Below are positions 20,554-29,686 of a stretch of DNA of 64,000 nucleotides, piece after piece (position 1 is the stretch's first letter; each line of letters opens with the position of its first letter). Made by a program: the position numbers and the translations under genes. Source of the stretch: JAOTWJ01 sp036398175 (GTDB lineage: Bacteria; Gemmatimonadota; Gemmatimonadetes; Gemmatimonadales; GWC2-71-9); contig DASWHL010000037.1 of the NCBI GenBank assembly GCA_036398175.1, positions 94,552 through 158,551 on the forward strand. The letters are read 5' to 3'. Under the pieces are notes generated by a model, which was not told the DNA's origin, did not search any database, and saw only the letters and a list, made by a program, of their open reading frames with translations.

Positions 20554-21426
20554 CTAGACGCCCGCGGCGTCCAGGATCCGCTCGTAGCGCTCGGCGGCTC
20601 CCCGAACTCCGAGATTGCTCAAGTAGATCCGTTCGGCACCCACCTGCCGCAGGCGCCGGACCGTCTCGCCGCAGATGGACTCGGCGCTCCGACCCGCGCC
20701 GAACTCCCGGGTGAGGCCGTCGGCGGGAACCGGCAGGAAGTCTCCCAGTCGCGCGAGCGTCGTCGGGTTGGCGCTGCGGTAGTAGAAGACGCCGAACAGG
20801 CCGGGCAGCGCCAGCCCGCGCCGGCTGGCCTCGTTCAGGAAGGCCTCGACGGCGGACAGATCGTGGTGCGACACGATCTGCGTCAGGTAGAACTCGGCCG
20901 TGAAGTCGCCCCGGAGCAAGAGCTCCACCTGCTGCCCCGGATCGCGGTGGGGATTGGCCCAGCCACCGAGCGTGAGCGCCGGCATCCGTTCCCGGAGGAT
21001 CCGCCGCAGCTCGAACGCGTGTGGGACGCACCGCGGCGCGCCGACCCGCGTGTCGCCGCCGAGCACGGTCAGCGCCTCGTACCCGCGCGCCGCGGCGCGA
21101 GCGGCGTAGAGCAGGCAGTAGTCGAGCGTGTGTTTGGACGTGAGGAACGGCACCACCCGTTCCGGGCTGGTCGCTTCGGCCAGGTTGCCGGCCAGGTGCC
21201 GGAGATTCTCCTCCTCCGCGGCCCCCACGGCGTTGTCCGTCAGGAAAAGCACCGTATCCCAGCGCATGAGGCGGCGGACCTCGTGCGCCATGTCTATCCA
21301 GACGTCCATGGCGTCCCGTCCGGCAAGGCCGGTGGGCGGGGGACGCATCTCGACCGAGACCAGCGGCCCCGGCGCCCGGACGCGCGCGAGCGCCCCCCCG
21401 CCCGGCGCCGACGGTGGTAGATTCAT
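20554..21426 (-). CDS. Methylenetetrahydrofolate reductase-like protein
   Basis: 290 residues. It shows a flavin-type TIM barrel pattern resembling MetF: LVSVEMRPPP near the N-terminus, LTSKHTLDYCLLYAARAAARG, LTVLGGD, LGGWANPHRD and FYLTQIVSHHD. The last two correspond to parts of MetF that bind FAD and folate. It differs strongly from the MetF half encoded at 18066-19922, so it is not a recent copy. It faces the methionine operon on the opposite strand. It could reduce methylene-THF, or act on another folate or C1 substrate. Confidence 0.7.
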   Translation of the reverse strand: MNLPPSAPGGGALARVRAPGPLVSVEMRPPPTGLAGRDAMDVWIDMAHEVRRLMRWDTVLFLTDNAVGAAEEENLRHLAGNLAEATSPERVVPFLTSKHTLDYCLLYAARAAARGYEALTVLGGDTRVGAPRCVPHAFELRRILRERMPALTLGGWANPHRDPGQQVELLLRGDFTAEFYLTQIVSHHDLSAVEAFLNEASRRGLALPGLFGVFYYRSANPTTLARLGDFLPVPADGLTREFGAGRSAESICGETVRRLRQVGAERIYLSNLGVRGAAERYERILDAAGV

Positions 21427-21495
21427 CAGGAACGCCCCGGAGCCCGGCGGGGATCACCGCCGCCGCCGAGCTCGCTCCGCACGGGAAAGGCGCTC

Positions 21496-21846
21496 ATGAC
21501 CAAGGTCTTCAAGCTCCTGTTGATCCTCGCCGCCGTCGGCGGTCTGCTCACCGCCGGATCCTATGCGGGCGCGCGGTTCACCGCCGGAAAGGTCACCGGC
21601 AACAAGCCCCCGCTGTCCAATCGCACGATCGTCTTCCAGGGCTGGCGCCCCCCGAGGTTCGAAGGGGTGCCCGACCTGCCCGGCAAGCCGAGAGCGTGGG
21701 TGATCCGTTACGCGCGCACCCGGCTCCCCGGCATTCCGCGGGCCACGATCTACGTGTCCCCCACCGGGAAGCTCATCGCCACGGTCCCGCGCGACCTCGA
21801 ACAGCGCATCGAAGCCTGGGAGCGGGCGCAGGAACCGGGTCCGTAG
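21496..21846 (+). CDS. Small membrane-anchored protein, unknown function
   Basis: 116 residues with one N-terminal hydrophobic segment (about 5-24, LLLILAAVGGLL) that could be an anchor or signal. The remainder is basic and proline-rich, with two short beta-like stretches (WVIRYARTRLPGIPRATIYV and GKLIATVPRDLE). No family is recognised. It is divergent from the MetF-like gene and 58 bases ahead of the dehydrogenase gene. Confidence 0.6.
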   Translation: MTKVFKLLLILAAVGGLLTAGSYAGARFTAGKVTGNKPPLSNRTIVFQGWRPPRFEGVPDLPGKPRAWVIRYARTRLPGIPRATIYVSPTGKLIATVPRDLEQRIEAWERAQEPGP

Positions 21847-21904
21847 CCCGCGCGGGCCGGCTGGGCTCCGCCGGCCCCGCACTTCACCGCGAGGAAGATA
21901 CGCC

Positions 21905-22765
21905 ATGACTGCCCCGCTCCGCTCGGTGCTGGTGACCGGCGCCGCGCGTGGGATCGGACACGCCTGTACCCGCGCGCTCGAGGCCCGTGGGTTCCGGGTG
22001 TTTGCCGCAGTCCGCCGCGCGGCGGACGGCACCGCCCTTCGCGCCGCGACCGACGGCCGGATCGTGCCGATCGTCTGTGACGTCACCGACGCCGACTCGG
22101 TCGCGTCGGCCGCGCGCGAGGTGGCGGACGCGGTCGGACCGGCCGGCCTGTGGGGCCTGGTGAACAACGCGGGCACCGTCTGCGCGGGCCCGCTCGAGTT
22201 CCTGCCGGTGGACGCGATCCGGGAACAGTTCGAGGTGAACGTGTTCGGCTTGATGGCGCTCACCCAGGCCTGCCTCCCGCTGTTGCGGACGGCGCGCGGA
22301 CGGGTGGTGAACGTGAGCTCCGTGAGCGGCCGTCTCGTGAGCCCCTTCTCGGGCGCCTACGCCGCCTCCAAGTTCGCGCTCGAGGCGCTGTCGGACGGGC
22401 TGCGGATGGAACTGTCGCGGTCGGGGGTCCGCGTGGTGGTGGTGCAGCCGGGCGCGGTCCAGACCTCCATCTGGGGCACGTCGCGGGACCAGGGCGTGGC
22501 GCTCGCCGCCGGATACCCGGCCGACGCGCGCCGCTACTACGGCCGCGTGCTGGAACGCCTGGCGGACGTGCGGGTGCCTTCACGGGCCATCCCGGCCGAG
22601 CGCGTGGCGGTGGTGGTGGCACGGGCGCTCACGCGCCGGTGGCCGCGAACGCGGTATCGGGTCGGGTGGGACGCCCGGGTGGGCACCATGCTGGCCCGCC
22701 TGCTCCCGGGACGGCTGCTCGACGCACTGCTGCTGGCCCGGCGCCGCCGGCAGTCAGCGGGGTGA
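21905..22765 (+). CDS. Short-chain dehydrogenase/reductase
   Basis: 286 residues, Rossmann fold. Motifs: TGAARGIGHAC (nucleotide-binding glycine-rich loop), CDVTD, NNAG, and the catalytic Ser in NVSSVSG with YAASK (Tyr-x-x-x-Lys). The C-terminal extension (RWPRTRYRVGWDARVG) resembles classical SDRs acting on lipids, retinol-like or steroid-like substrates. The substrate is not predictable. Its stop overlaps the GTG start of the next gene (GTGA), which suggests coupling. Confidence 0.9.
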   Translation: MTAPLRSVLVTGAARGIGHACTRALEARGFRVFAAVRRAADGTALRAATDGRIVPIVCDVTDADSVASAAREVADAVGPAGLWGLVNNAGTVCAGPLEFLPVDAIREQFEVNVFGLMALTQACLPLLRTARGRVVNVSSVSGRLVSPFSGAYAASKFALEALSDGLRMELSRSGVRVVVVQPGAVQTSIWGTSRDQGVALAAGYPADARRYYGRVLERLADVRVPSRAIPAERVAVVVARALTRRWPRTRYRVGWDARVGTMLARLLPGRLLDALLLARRRRQSAG

Positions 22766-23373
22766 ATGCCCGCCCGCCGGCACTGTCCGTCGCGACGGGG
22801 GGCTTCGTGGCAGCGGGCATCGCCGGCCCTCGGGCCGAGGGACGGTACGCGCTCGTGGCGGTGCGCCTGTCGAGCGACGCGGCCGGTGTGACGCTCCGGA
22901 GCGGCCGCCTCGGGACCACCCTGCGCGGCGCCGGACGGACGGAGTATCGGCGCGCGCGTCGGGCGGAACGCGCCCTCGCTGCGGCCGGGATTCCCGCGGG
23001 CCTGCCGAACGTCCCGCTCCCGGCGGGCGTCGCCACCCGTTCTACGATCGTCTTCGACATCCCCGTGGACGCGGCCCTGCTGCGCCTCCGGATCCGGGAC
23101 GCCCATCCGCTGGCGGCGGCGACCGAGCTGTTCCTGATCGGCGACGAAGACAGCTTCCCGCACGCGCGGACGTGGTTCGTGCTCGATCCGCCGGCCGACC
23201 TCGCGGTGTCCTCCATCGTGCGCCTGGCCTTCAACCTGCCCGACGACGTGGCGGCACCCCAGCTCGTGCTCCGGAAGGCGGGCGCGCTCAATCGGCCGGC
23301 GGAACCGCCGGGGCCACGGACCGGAGGTGCAGGTCCCGCTGCGGAAACGGGATCTCGATCCCGGCCCGCGTGA
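22762..23373 (+). CDS. Protein of unknown function coupled to the SDR gene
   Basis: 203 residues from the GTG at 22762. The central part looks like a beta-sandwich (VAVRLSSDAAGVTLRSGRL, TRSTIVFDIPVDAALLRLRI) and then ATELFLIGDEDSFPHARTWFVL. The pattern is reminiscent of DUF4352-type domains, but I am not sure. No signal peptide is visible, though the N-terminus could be short. The last 86 bases overlap the end of the convergent mscS gene; the final 30 or so residues (Pro, Gly and Ser rich) may be read-through sequence. Confidence 0.55.
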   Translation: MNARPPALSVATGGFVAAGIAGPRAEGRYALVAVRLSSDAAGVTLRSGRLGTTLRGAGRTEYRRARRAERALAAAGIPAGLPNVPLPAGVATRSTIVFDIPVDAALLRLRIRDAHPLAAATELFLIGDEDSFPHARTWFVLDPPADLAVSSIVRLAFNLPDDVAAPQLVLRKAGALNRPAEPPGPRTGGAGPAAETGSRSRPA

Positions 23374-25693
23374 GGGCCTCGTACGTCGCGACGAGCACGT
23401 CGCTTCGCACCGCGGGCCAGTCGTCGGCGCTGGTCCACAAGCGGATCTCGAAGTCGAGCGAACTCTCGCCGAACCCGCTGAACAGGACGGTCGGCGCGGG
23501 CCGCTCGAGGACCTTGGCGTGTTTGCCCACCGTGTCGGTGAGGAGGGTGATGACCTCGGGGGGGTTCGTCCCGTAGGCCACGCCCACCGGGATCTCGACG
23601 CGCCGCGTCTGATCGGACAGGGTCCAGTTCACGACGCGGCCGGCGATGAAGTCCTGGTTCGGCACGATGACGTCCGCGCCCTGGAAGGTCCGCACGATGC
23701 TGGCGCGCATGCCGATGGACTGGACGACGCCGCGGAGGCCGTCGAACTCGACCGTGTCGCCGGGCTTCACCGGGCGTTCGAACAGCAGGATCAGCCCGGA
23801 GATGAAATTGGCGACGATGGTCTGCAGGCCGAATCCGATGCCGACGCCGAGCGCGCCGGCGACCAGGGCCAGGCGGCTCAGGTCGAGGCCCGCCGCGCCG
23901 GCCGCAAACACGAACCCCAGCGTCAGCACCAGGTAGTAGGCGATCCCCGCCGCGGCGTCCGGCACGCCGCGCCCCAGGTGCATGCGAGCCAGCACGTCGT
24001 CGCGCAGCACGGCGCGAAGCCCGCGCGCGATCATCGTGGCCACGACCAGAGCGACGCCGAAGGCGACGATGTCGCCGACCGTGAAATTCCACGACCCGAC
24101 CGTGATGGGGGCGGCGATCAGCGCGCCGATCGCGTCGAGCGTCGGATCGAGGATCCGGAACTGGCGCATCGCCACCGAGATCCAGAGCAGGAGTCCCGTG
24201 AATCGCACGAGCGGCGTCACCCGGCGGGTGAGGGCCGCCCGGTTGCGCCGGACCATGTCGAGGCGGCTGATCGGCGTGGCGAGCAGCCCCACGAGGACCG
24301 CCCCGACGACGACGTCCACCAGGGCCAGCACCGCCAGCGCGGCCAGGCCGCTCACGAGCGTGGCCGACACCAGCAGCGCGGTGAGCGTGACGAACCCGAC
24401 GACGTTGGCGGCCACCGCGCCGCCGAGCAGCCCCGCCCCGCCCAGCGCCAGCACGCGGCCCGCGCGCCACGCGCCGCGCTTCCGTGCCGGCACCCGGGCC
24501 GCGCGCCACGCGAACCACCCGAAGGCCGCGGCGCCGAACACGGCGGCTCCCAGCAGCGCCACCCGGGTCGCCACCTGGCCCGTCAGGAACGTGTCCGCGA
24601 GCACCCGCACGGAGTAGACCGCCACCAGCAGGTGGGCGGGCGCCCGGAGCGTGGGGGCCAGGAGATGTCGCAACAGGATGACCAGTGCCGGCAACGCCAC
24701 GAGGAAGCCGATGGCGAACAGGCCCTGCGGCGCACCCGGATACACCGATCGCATCACGGCAACGGCAAGCAGGGCGGCGGCGGCGATCGGATGCGCCAGG
24801 ATGCTGGCGGGCCAGTGAATGGCGAACTCCGCCGTGGCCCATCGCTCACGCCGTCGGCCCAGCCAGGCGAAGAGCGCCGCGAACAGGACGGCCAGGGCCC
24901 CGTGCGCCCCCAGGCGTCCGGGTTGCGCTCCCAGGTACTCGACGGCCTGCGCGAACTTGTCCGGCGCGTCCACCGCCGGAGCGGACTCCCGCGCCGCGCC
25001 GGGCAGGTGCCAGAGCGCGGGGCCGTCCCGCCGCACGATCTGCCGTCGCGCCCGGGATTGCGCCGCGCGCAGCGTTTCGAGATACGCGGCGACCTGCGCG
25101 TCGAGGCCCCCGGCCTCGCTCTGGAGGTGCAACAGCCGGTCGCGCACGGGGGCAACGCGCGCGCTCAGCGAGTCCACCGCGCCCAGGACGTCGCCCACCC
25201 GGGCGCGCGGCGTGGCGGGCAACTCGCTGCGGGGGAGCCGCCGGGTGAGGTCCCAGACGGTCCGCAGACCGGTCGCCGTGTCGCGAATGGCGTCCACTCG
25301 CGTCGTGAGGGCGCCGGCCCGGTTCTGCCAGGAAATCAGTCGTCGCCCAAGATCGCTCCACCGGCGCTCGAGATCCGCCAGGTCCTCGAAGTAGAGGGCG
25401 GCCAGCTGCGCGTCCGCGAGCCCGCCCCCCTCGGCCCCGATCGCCTGGCGGAGCACGTCCAGGTCCCGCGCGAGGCGCGCGAGCGCGGATTCACCCGGGA
25501 TGCGCCCGGCCAGCGCGGCCAGGTTCGCAACGTCGGCGCGGGCACGGCTGGGAATCGCGGCCACCGCCACCGGGCTCGGCTCCCGGCCCGTCGGGTCCCG
25601 CGGCTGGGCCATGGCGGGCGACGCCAGCACCAGCCAGAGCGCCAGGACCGCTGCCGGGCGGGCGGATCCGCCACCCGGCGTATCAGTCGCCAT
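23288..25693 (-). CDS. MscS-family mechanosensitive channel, large
   Basis: 801 residues. A signal peptide (ending ASPAMAQ) is followed by a periplasmic helical region (about 30-250), a run of about ten membrane segments (250-580), and a C-terminal MscS core. The pore helix and beta domain are seen in GALGVGIGFGLQTIVANF, GLILLFERPVKPGDTVE, VVQSIGMRASIVRT and DVIVPNQDFI. The size and layout recall MscK or YnaI/YjeP-type channels rather than small MscS. It protects against hypo-osmotic shock. The ATG at 25693 overlaps the end of the aldehyde dehydrogenase gene by 11 bases. Confidence 0.9.
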   Translation of the reverse strand: MATDTPGGGSARPAAVLALWLVLASPAMAQPRDPTGREPSPVAVAAIPSRARADVANLAALAGRIPGESALARLARDLDVLRQAIGAEGGGLADAQLAALYFEDLADLERRWSDLGRRLISWQNRAGALTTRVDAIRDTATGLRTVWDLTRRLPRSELPATPRARVGDVLGAVDSLSARVAPVRDRLLHLQSEAGGLDAQVAAYLETLRAAQSRARRQIVRRDGPALWHLPGAARESAPAVDAPDKFAQAVEYLGAQPGRLGAHGALAVLFAALFAWLGRRRERWATAEFAIHWPASILAHPIAAAALLAVAVMRSVYPGAPQGLFAIGFLVALPALVILLRHLLAPTLRAPAHLLVAVYSVRVLADTFLTGQVATRVALLGAAVFGAAAFGWFAWRAARVPARKRGAWRAGRVLALGGAGLLGGAVAANVVGFVTLTALLVSATLVSGLAALAVLALVDVVVGAVLVGLLATPISRLDMVRRNRAALTRRVTPLVRFTGLLLWISVAMRQFRILDPTLDAIGALIAAPITVGSWNFTVGDIVAFGVALVVATMIARGLRAVLRDDVLARMHLGRGVPDAAAGIAYYLVLTLGFVFAAGAAGLDLSRLALVAGALGVGIGFGLQTIVANFISGLILLFERPVKPGDTVEFDGLRGVVQSIGMRASIVRTFQGADVIVPNQDFIAGRVVNWTLSDQTRRVEIPVGVAYGTNPPEVITLLTDTVGKHAKVLERPAPTVLFSGFGESSLDFEIRLWTSADDWPAVRSDVLVATYEALTRAGIEIPFPQRDLHLRSVAPAVPPAD

Positions 25694-28073
25694 AGGGAAT
25701 CCAGATGTTCTTGATCTGCGTCGCGGCCCGCAGAAACCGCTCGCCCGTGGCGACCGTATCGTCGAACCAGTCGCCCAGCCGCTCCAGGTCCGCCCACGTG
25801 CGCTTGAGGTTCCCGGCCGACAACCGCTCCACCGCCGTCTCGCCGTCCGCCGAGCCCGCGTACCAGACGGCGTCCACGTCGTCGTGTGCCGCCAGCACTT
25901 CGGCCAGCTCGTCGCGCCGGCCGGTCACGATGTTCACGACGCCGGCGGGGACGTCGGACGTGTCGAGAATCTGGTAGAAGTCGGTAGCCGCGAGCGGGTG
26001 CGGCTCCGACGGTACGGCCACGACCGTATTCCCCATGGCGACGGCCGGGGCCACCAGCGAGACGAACCCCAGCAGCGGCACAGTCGCCGGACACACGATG
26101 CCGATCACGCCGATCGGTTCGGGCATGGCGAGCGTGACGTTGCGATACGGCGTGTGGTGGACCCGACCGTCCCACTTGTCCGCCCAGGCCGCCCACGTGA
26201 ACAGCCGGCCGACGGCCGCCGCCACTTCGCGCGGACCGGCGTCCACCCCCGTCATGGCGTCGAGCCGGGCGGCGATCTCTCCGGCCCGGGCGTCGAGGTT
26301 CTCCGCGAGATAGTAGAGAACCTGGGCGCGCGTGTGCGCCGTAGCGCGGCCCCAGGACGCCGCCGCGTGCGCCGCCTCCACCGCGTTCCGGATGTCCTTG
26401 CGGTTGCCGAGCCCGACCTCGCCCATCCGCGTGCCATCGCGCGCGGTCACCGCCAGGCTGTAGCCGCCGTCGGGGCGCACCTGCTTGCCGCCGATGTAGA
26501 GCTTGGCGGTCCGGTCAATCGGCGGAGCCGCGGGCGAGCCGGCCGTCAGGGCGGGGGGCGGTGACCGCGGCACCGCCACGTCCTCGGCCTGCCTGCCCGC
26601 CCGACCACCGCTCCACCGTACGTATTCCCAGAGCCCTTCGACGCCACCCTCGCGCCCGAAACCGCTCTCGCGATAGCCGCCGAAGCCCGCCGCGGCGTCG
26701 AAGACGTTCGTGCAGTTGATCCAGATGGTCCCCGCCTTGACCTTGGGGGCCACATCCAGGGCCAGGTTGATGTTCTCCGTCCACACGCTCGCCGCGAGCC
26801 CGTAGCGCGTGTTGTTGGCCAGCTCGACCGCCTCCGCGGGCGTGCGGAACGTCATCAGCACCACGACGGGCCCGAAGATCTCTTCCTGGACAATGGTCGC
26901 GGCCGGCGTCACGTCCGTGCAGAGCGTGGGCGGGAAAAACCACCCGTCGCGGGGCAGGCTCCACGACGGCTGCCACACGGTGGCCCCCTCCGCGCGTCCC
27001 TGATCCACGAGCCGCGTGATGCGCTCGAGCTGGACCGGCGCGATGATGGCGCCGATGTCCACGGCCTTGTCCAGCGGGTCGCCGACGCGCAGCGTCTCCA
27101 TCCGCGCGCGCAGCTTGGCCACGAGCGCGTCCGCGAGGCCTTCCTGCACGAGGATCCGCGACCCCGCGCAGCAGACCTGCCCCTGGTTGAACCAGATGGC
27201 GTCCACGACGCCTTCCACCACGCTGTCTAGGTCGGCATCCTCGAAGACCAGGAACGGCGATTTGCCGCCCAGTTCGAGCGACAGCTTCTTGCCGCTTCCC
27301 GCCGTGGCCGTGCGGATCAGGCGACCGACGTCCGTGGACCCGGTGAAGGCGATCTTGTCCACGCCGGGGTGGCGGACCAGCGCCTCGCCGGTGCGCCCGT
27401 CGCCCGTGATCACGTTGAGGACGCCGGCCGGCAGGCCGATCTCGGCGCACAGCTCCGCGAACCTGAGTGCCGTGAGCGACGTGAACTCCGCCGGCTTGAG
27501 GACCACGGTGTTCCCGGCGCACAGGGCGGGTGCCACCTTCCACGCCAGCATCAGCAGCGGGAAGTTCCACGGGATGATCTGGCCCACGACGCCCACGGGC
27601 TCGGCGCCCGGCAGGGCCGTGGGCAGGAGCGTGGCCCAGCCCGCGTGGTGGTAGAAGTGGCGCGCCACCAGCGGCACGTCAATGTCGCGCGACTCCCGGA
27701 TGGGCTTGCCGTTGTCGAGCGTCTCCAGGACCGCGAACAGGCGGGTGTGCTTCTGGACGTGGCGCGCCATGGCGTAGAGGAACCGTGCGCGGCCGGCCGG
27801 CCCGAGGCCCGCCCAGCCCGGCTGGGCCGCGCGGGCGGCTGCGACCGCGCGCTCGACGTCGTCCGGGCCGCCCTGGGCGACCTCGGCCAGCGGCGTGGCG
27901 GTGGCCGGATTGAGCGTGGGAAACCGTGCTCCGTCCGCCGACGGCTGCCAGGCTCCGCCGATGAAATGCCCGAAGCGGCGGCCGTGCGCCTCCAGCCACG
28001 CGACCGCCGGGCCGGCGGCCTCCGGGGCGGGGCCGTACTCCATGGACTCGAAGATCTCGCTGACCTTGCGCAT
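25683..28073 (-). CDS. ALDH16-like two-domain aldehyde dehydrogenase
   Basis: 796 residues. Domain 1 (about 30-500) is a complete aldehyde dehydrogenase: PWNFPLLM, LELGGKSP (general-base Glu near 267) and NQGQVCCAGSR (catalytic Cys301). Domain 2 (about 520-796) repeats the cofactor-binding half (LYIGGKQVRPDGGY, PEPIGVIGIVCP) but lacks the GQxC segment. This one-and-a-half layout is that of the ALDH16 family, including human ALDH16A1. The linker is Pro/Gly/Arg-rich. It starts three bases after deoC, so it probably oxidises the aldehyde that DeoC releases (acetaldehyde); that is inference. Confidence 0.88.
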   Translation of the reverse strand: MRKVSEIFESMEYGPAPEAAGPAVAWLEAHGRRFGHFIGGAWQPSADGARFPTLNPATATPLAEVAQGGPDDVERAVAAARAAQPGWAGLGPAGRARFLYAMARHVQKHTRLFAVLETLDNGKPIRESRDIDVPLVARHFYHHAGWATLLPTALPGAEPVGVVGQIIPWNFPLLMLAWKVAPALCAGNTVVLKPAEFTSLTALRFAELCAEIGLPAGVLNVITGDGRTGEALVRHPGVDKIAFTGSTDVGRLIRTATAGSGKKLSLELGGKSPFLVFEDADLDSVVEGVVDAIWFNQGQVCCAGSRILVQEGLADALVAKLRARMETLRVGDPLDKAVDIGAIIAPVQLERITRLVDQGRAEGATVWQPSWSLPRDGWFFPPTLCTDVTPAATIVQEEIFGPVVVLMTFRTPAEAVELANNTRYGLAASVWTENINLALDVAPKVKAGTIWINCTNVFDAAAGFGGYRESGFGREGGVEGLWEYVRWSGGRAGRQAEDVAVPRSPPPALTAGSPAAPPIDRTAKLYIGGKQVRPDGGYSLAVTARDGTRMGEVGLGNRKDIRNAVEAAHAAASWGRATAHTRAQVLYYLAENLDARAGEIAARLDAMTGVDAGPREVAAAVGRLFTWAAWADKWDGRVHHTPYRNVTLAMPEPIGVIGIVCPATVPLLGFVSLVAPAVAMGNTVVAVPSEPHPLAATDFYQILDTSDVPAGVVNIVTGRRDELAEVLAAHDDVDAVWYAGSADGETAVERLSAGNLKRTWADLERLGDWFDDTVATGERFLRAATQIKNIWIPYGD

Positions 28074-28076
28074 GGC

Positions 28077-29078
28077 TCAGGGAACCGGATGGCGGTGGGC
28101 GGCCGAGTAGCGGCCGGTCACGAGGTGCTCGAGCTGGCGCTCGATGTCGGTCAGGAGTCCGCTGGCACCGAGCCGGAACAGCGCCGGCCGCAGCCAGGGC
28201 GTCCCCAGCTCATCCTTCATCAGGAGCAGCCAGTCCAGCGCCTGCTTCGCGGCCCGGATGCCACCGGCCGGCTTCAACCCCGCCCGGTGTCCGGTCCGCT
28301 CGTAATAGGCGCGGAGGGTGCGTGCCATCACCAGGCCCACGGGCAGGGTGGCGTTCGTGCTCTCCTTGCCCGTGGACGTCTTGATGAAGTCGGCGCCGGC
28401 CATCAGGCACACGGCGCCGGCCCGCGCCACGTTCCGCAGCGGGCCCAGCTCCCCGGTGGCCAGAATCGTTTTCAGATGCGCGGCCCCGCACGCCTCACGA
28501 AAGGCGCGGACCTCGTCGTAGAGCGCCTCCCACGCGCCGGTGAGCACGTGCGCGCGGGTGATGACCACGTCAATCTCGGCCGCTCCGTCGGCTATGGACG
28601 CCCGGATTTCTCCCAGGCGTTCCCGCATCGGGCTCAGGCCGTGGGGGAACCCGGTGGCGACGGCGGCCACCGGGATGCCGGAGCCGGCCAGCGCCTCCAC
28701 GGCGGTGGCCACCATGGCGTGGTACACACAGACCGCCGCCACCCGGATGGGAAGGCCGTCGGCTCCCAAGGCGGCCAGGAGGGCGGCCCGGACCGGCCGT
28801 TGTGCCTTCCCGCACAGTCGCCGGACGCGGGCGGGGGTGTCGTCGCCCGACAGCGTCGTGAGGTCCATACACGTCACGGCTCGGAGCAGCCAGGCGGCCT
28901 GCCACTCGCGCTTGACGGTTCGGCGCCGGGGGAGGGTGTCCGCCCGCCGTTCCACGGCGCTCCGGTTCACGCGCAGGGATCGGACCCACGCCAGGTCGAG
29001 CGGCACACCCGTGTTGCGCCCCGCGTCTCGCGGGCGCACCGACGCGAGCTGGGATACCTGCCCCTCGCGGAGTCTCAC
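28077..29078 (-). CDS. deoC: Deoxyribose-phosphate aldolase, animal-type
   Basis: 333 residues from the GTG at 29078 (AGGGGGAG before it). It cleaves 2-deoxyribose-5-phosphate to glyceraldehyde-3-phosphate and acetaldehyde. ADFIKTSTGKE carries the Schiff-base Lys233, and GLKPAGGIR the second active Lys269. TCMDLTTLSGDD, HLKTILATGELG and FRLGASGLLTDIERQ are close to the vertebrate enzyme DERA rather than the short E. coli type. It heads a minus-strand run deoC - ALDH16-like - mscS. Frames upstream of 29078 add only Arg/Pro-rich sequence. Confidence 0.92.
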   Translation of the reverse strand: MRLREGQVSQLASVRPRDAGRNTGVPLDLAWVRSLRVNRSAVERRADTLPRRRTVKREWQAAWLLRAVTCMDLTTLSGDDTPARVRRLCGKAQRPVRAALLAALGADGLPIRVAAVCVYHAMVATAVEALAGSGIPVAAVATGFPHGLSPMRERLGEIRASIADGAAEIDVVITRAHVLTGAWEALYDEVRAFREACGAAHLKTILATGELGPLRNVARAGAVCLMAGADFIKTSTGKESTNATLPVGLVMARTLRAYYERTGHRAGLKPAGGIRAAKQALDWLLLMKDELGTPWLRPALFRLGASGLLTDIERQLEHLVTGRYSAAHRHPVP

Positions 29079-29230
29079 CCCGTCTCCCCCTTTCTCGTGG
29101 GCATCGAGCCGGCGACCGCAGCGCTCCAAAATAGTGTCGAGGCCGGCGAGGGGATACCTGGGCGTCGGACGCGCGGGCGGCCGCCGGGCACGGGGCATCG
29201 GGACGGCGCGGATTGTGCTAGGTTTTGCTG

Positions 29231-29686
29231 ATGTGCATGGGCCCGCGCCGGACCGATGGGTACACCATCATCGAGCTCCTGCTGGTGATGATCATCATCG
29301 GGGTGCTCGCCGGCATTACGTACGTACGGATGGCACCCACGTTGGAGGGTGCCCGCGTACGCGGGGCCGCGAGCCTGCTCGCGGGGGACCTCCAGTACGC
29401 GCAGGTGCTCGCCGCCCGGCGGCGCCTGCCGGTCGTCGTCTCAGTGAATTCGGCAGCGCAGGTGTACCAACTCGTGGACCGGCTCGGAACCGTTGTTCGG
29501 ACCCGGGAGTTCGGAGCGACCGGCGACTTCGGGCTCACGGAGCTCTCGGCGACGCCGACCTCCCTCGAGATCTTTCCCAACGGGGCGGCTGCCGTGAGCG
29601 CCACGTTCACACTGGGAATCGGCACGAACCGGCAGCGCGTAACCTTTTCTCGAGCGGGACAGATCCGTGTCACGAAGCTCCCCTGA
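29231..29686 (+). CDS. Minor pseudopilin, GspH-like
   Basis: About 151 residues. A type IV prepilin leader (RRTDG before YTIIELLLVMIII) puts Glu at position +5 after the cleavage site, and one hydrophobic helix follows. The rest is a small beta-rich domain with SLLAGDLQYAQVLAARRR, the GspH/FimT pattern. It is cleaved by a prepilin peptidase and assembled in the inner membrane. The start is ATG 29231 or 29237. It is the first of four overlapping genes. Confidence 0.85.
   Translation: MCMGPRRTDGYTIIELLLVMIIIGVLAGITYVRMAPTLEGARVRGAASLLAGDLQYAQVLAARRRLPVVVSVNSAAQVYQLVDRLGTVVRTREFGATGDFGLTELSATPTSLEIFPNGAAAVSATFTLGIGTNRQRVTFSRAGQIRVTKLP

Noticed and set aside
23327..25714. 795-residue open frame on the plus strand opposite mscS
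   Set aside because: Composition is that of an antisense frame (Arg, His, Gly, Gln) and the opposite strand encodes a clear MscS channel.
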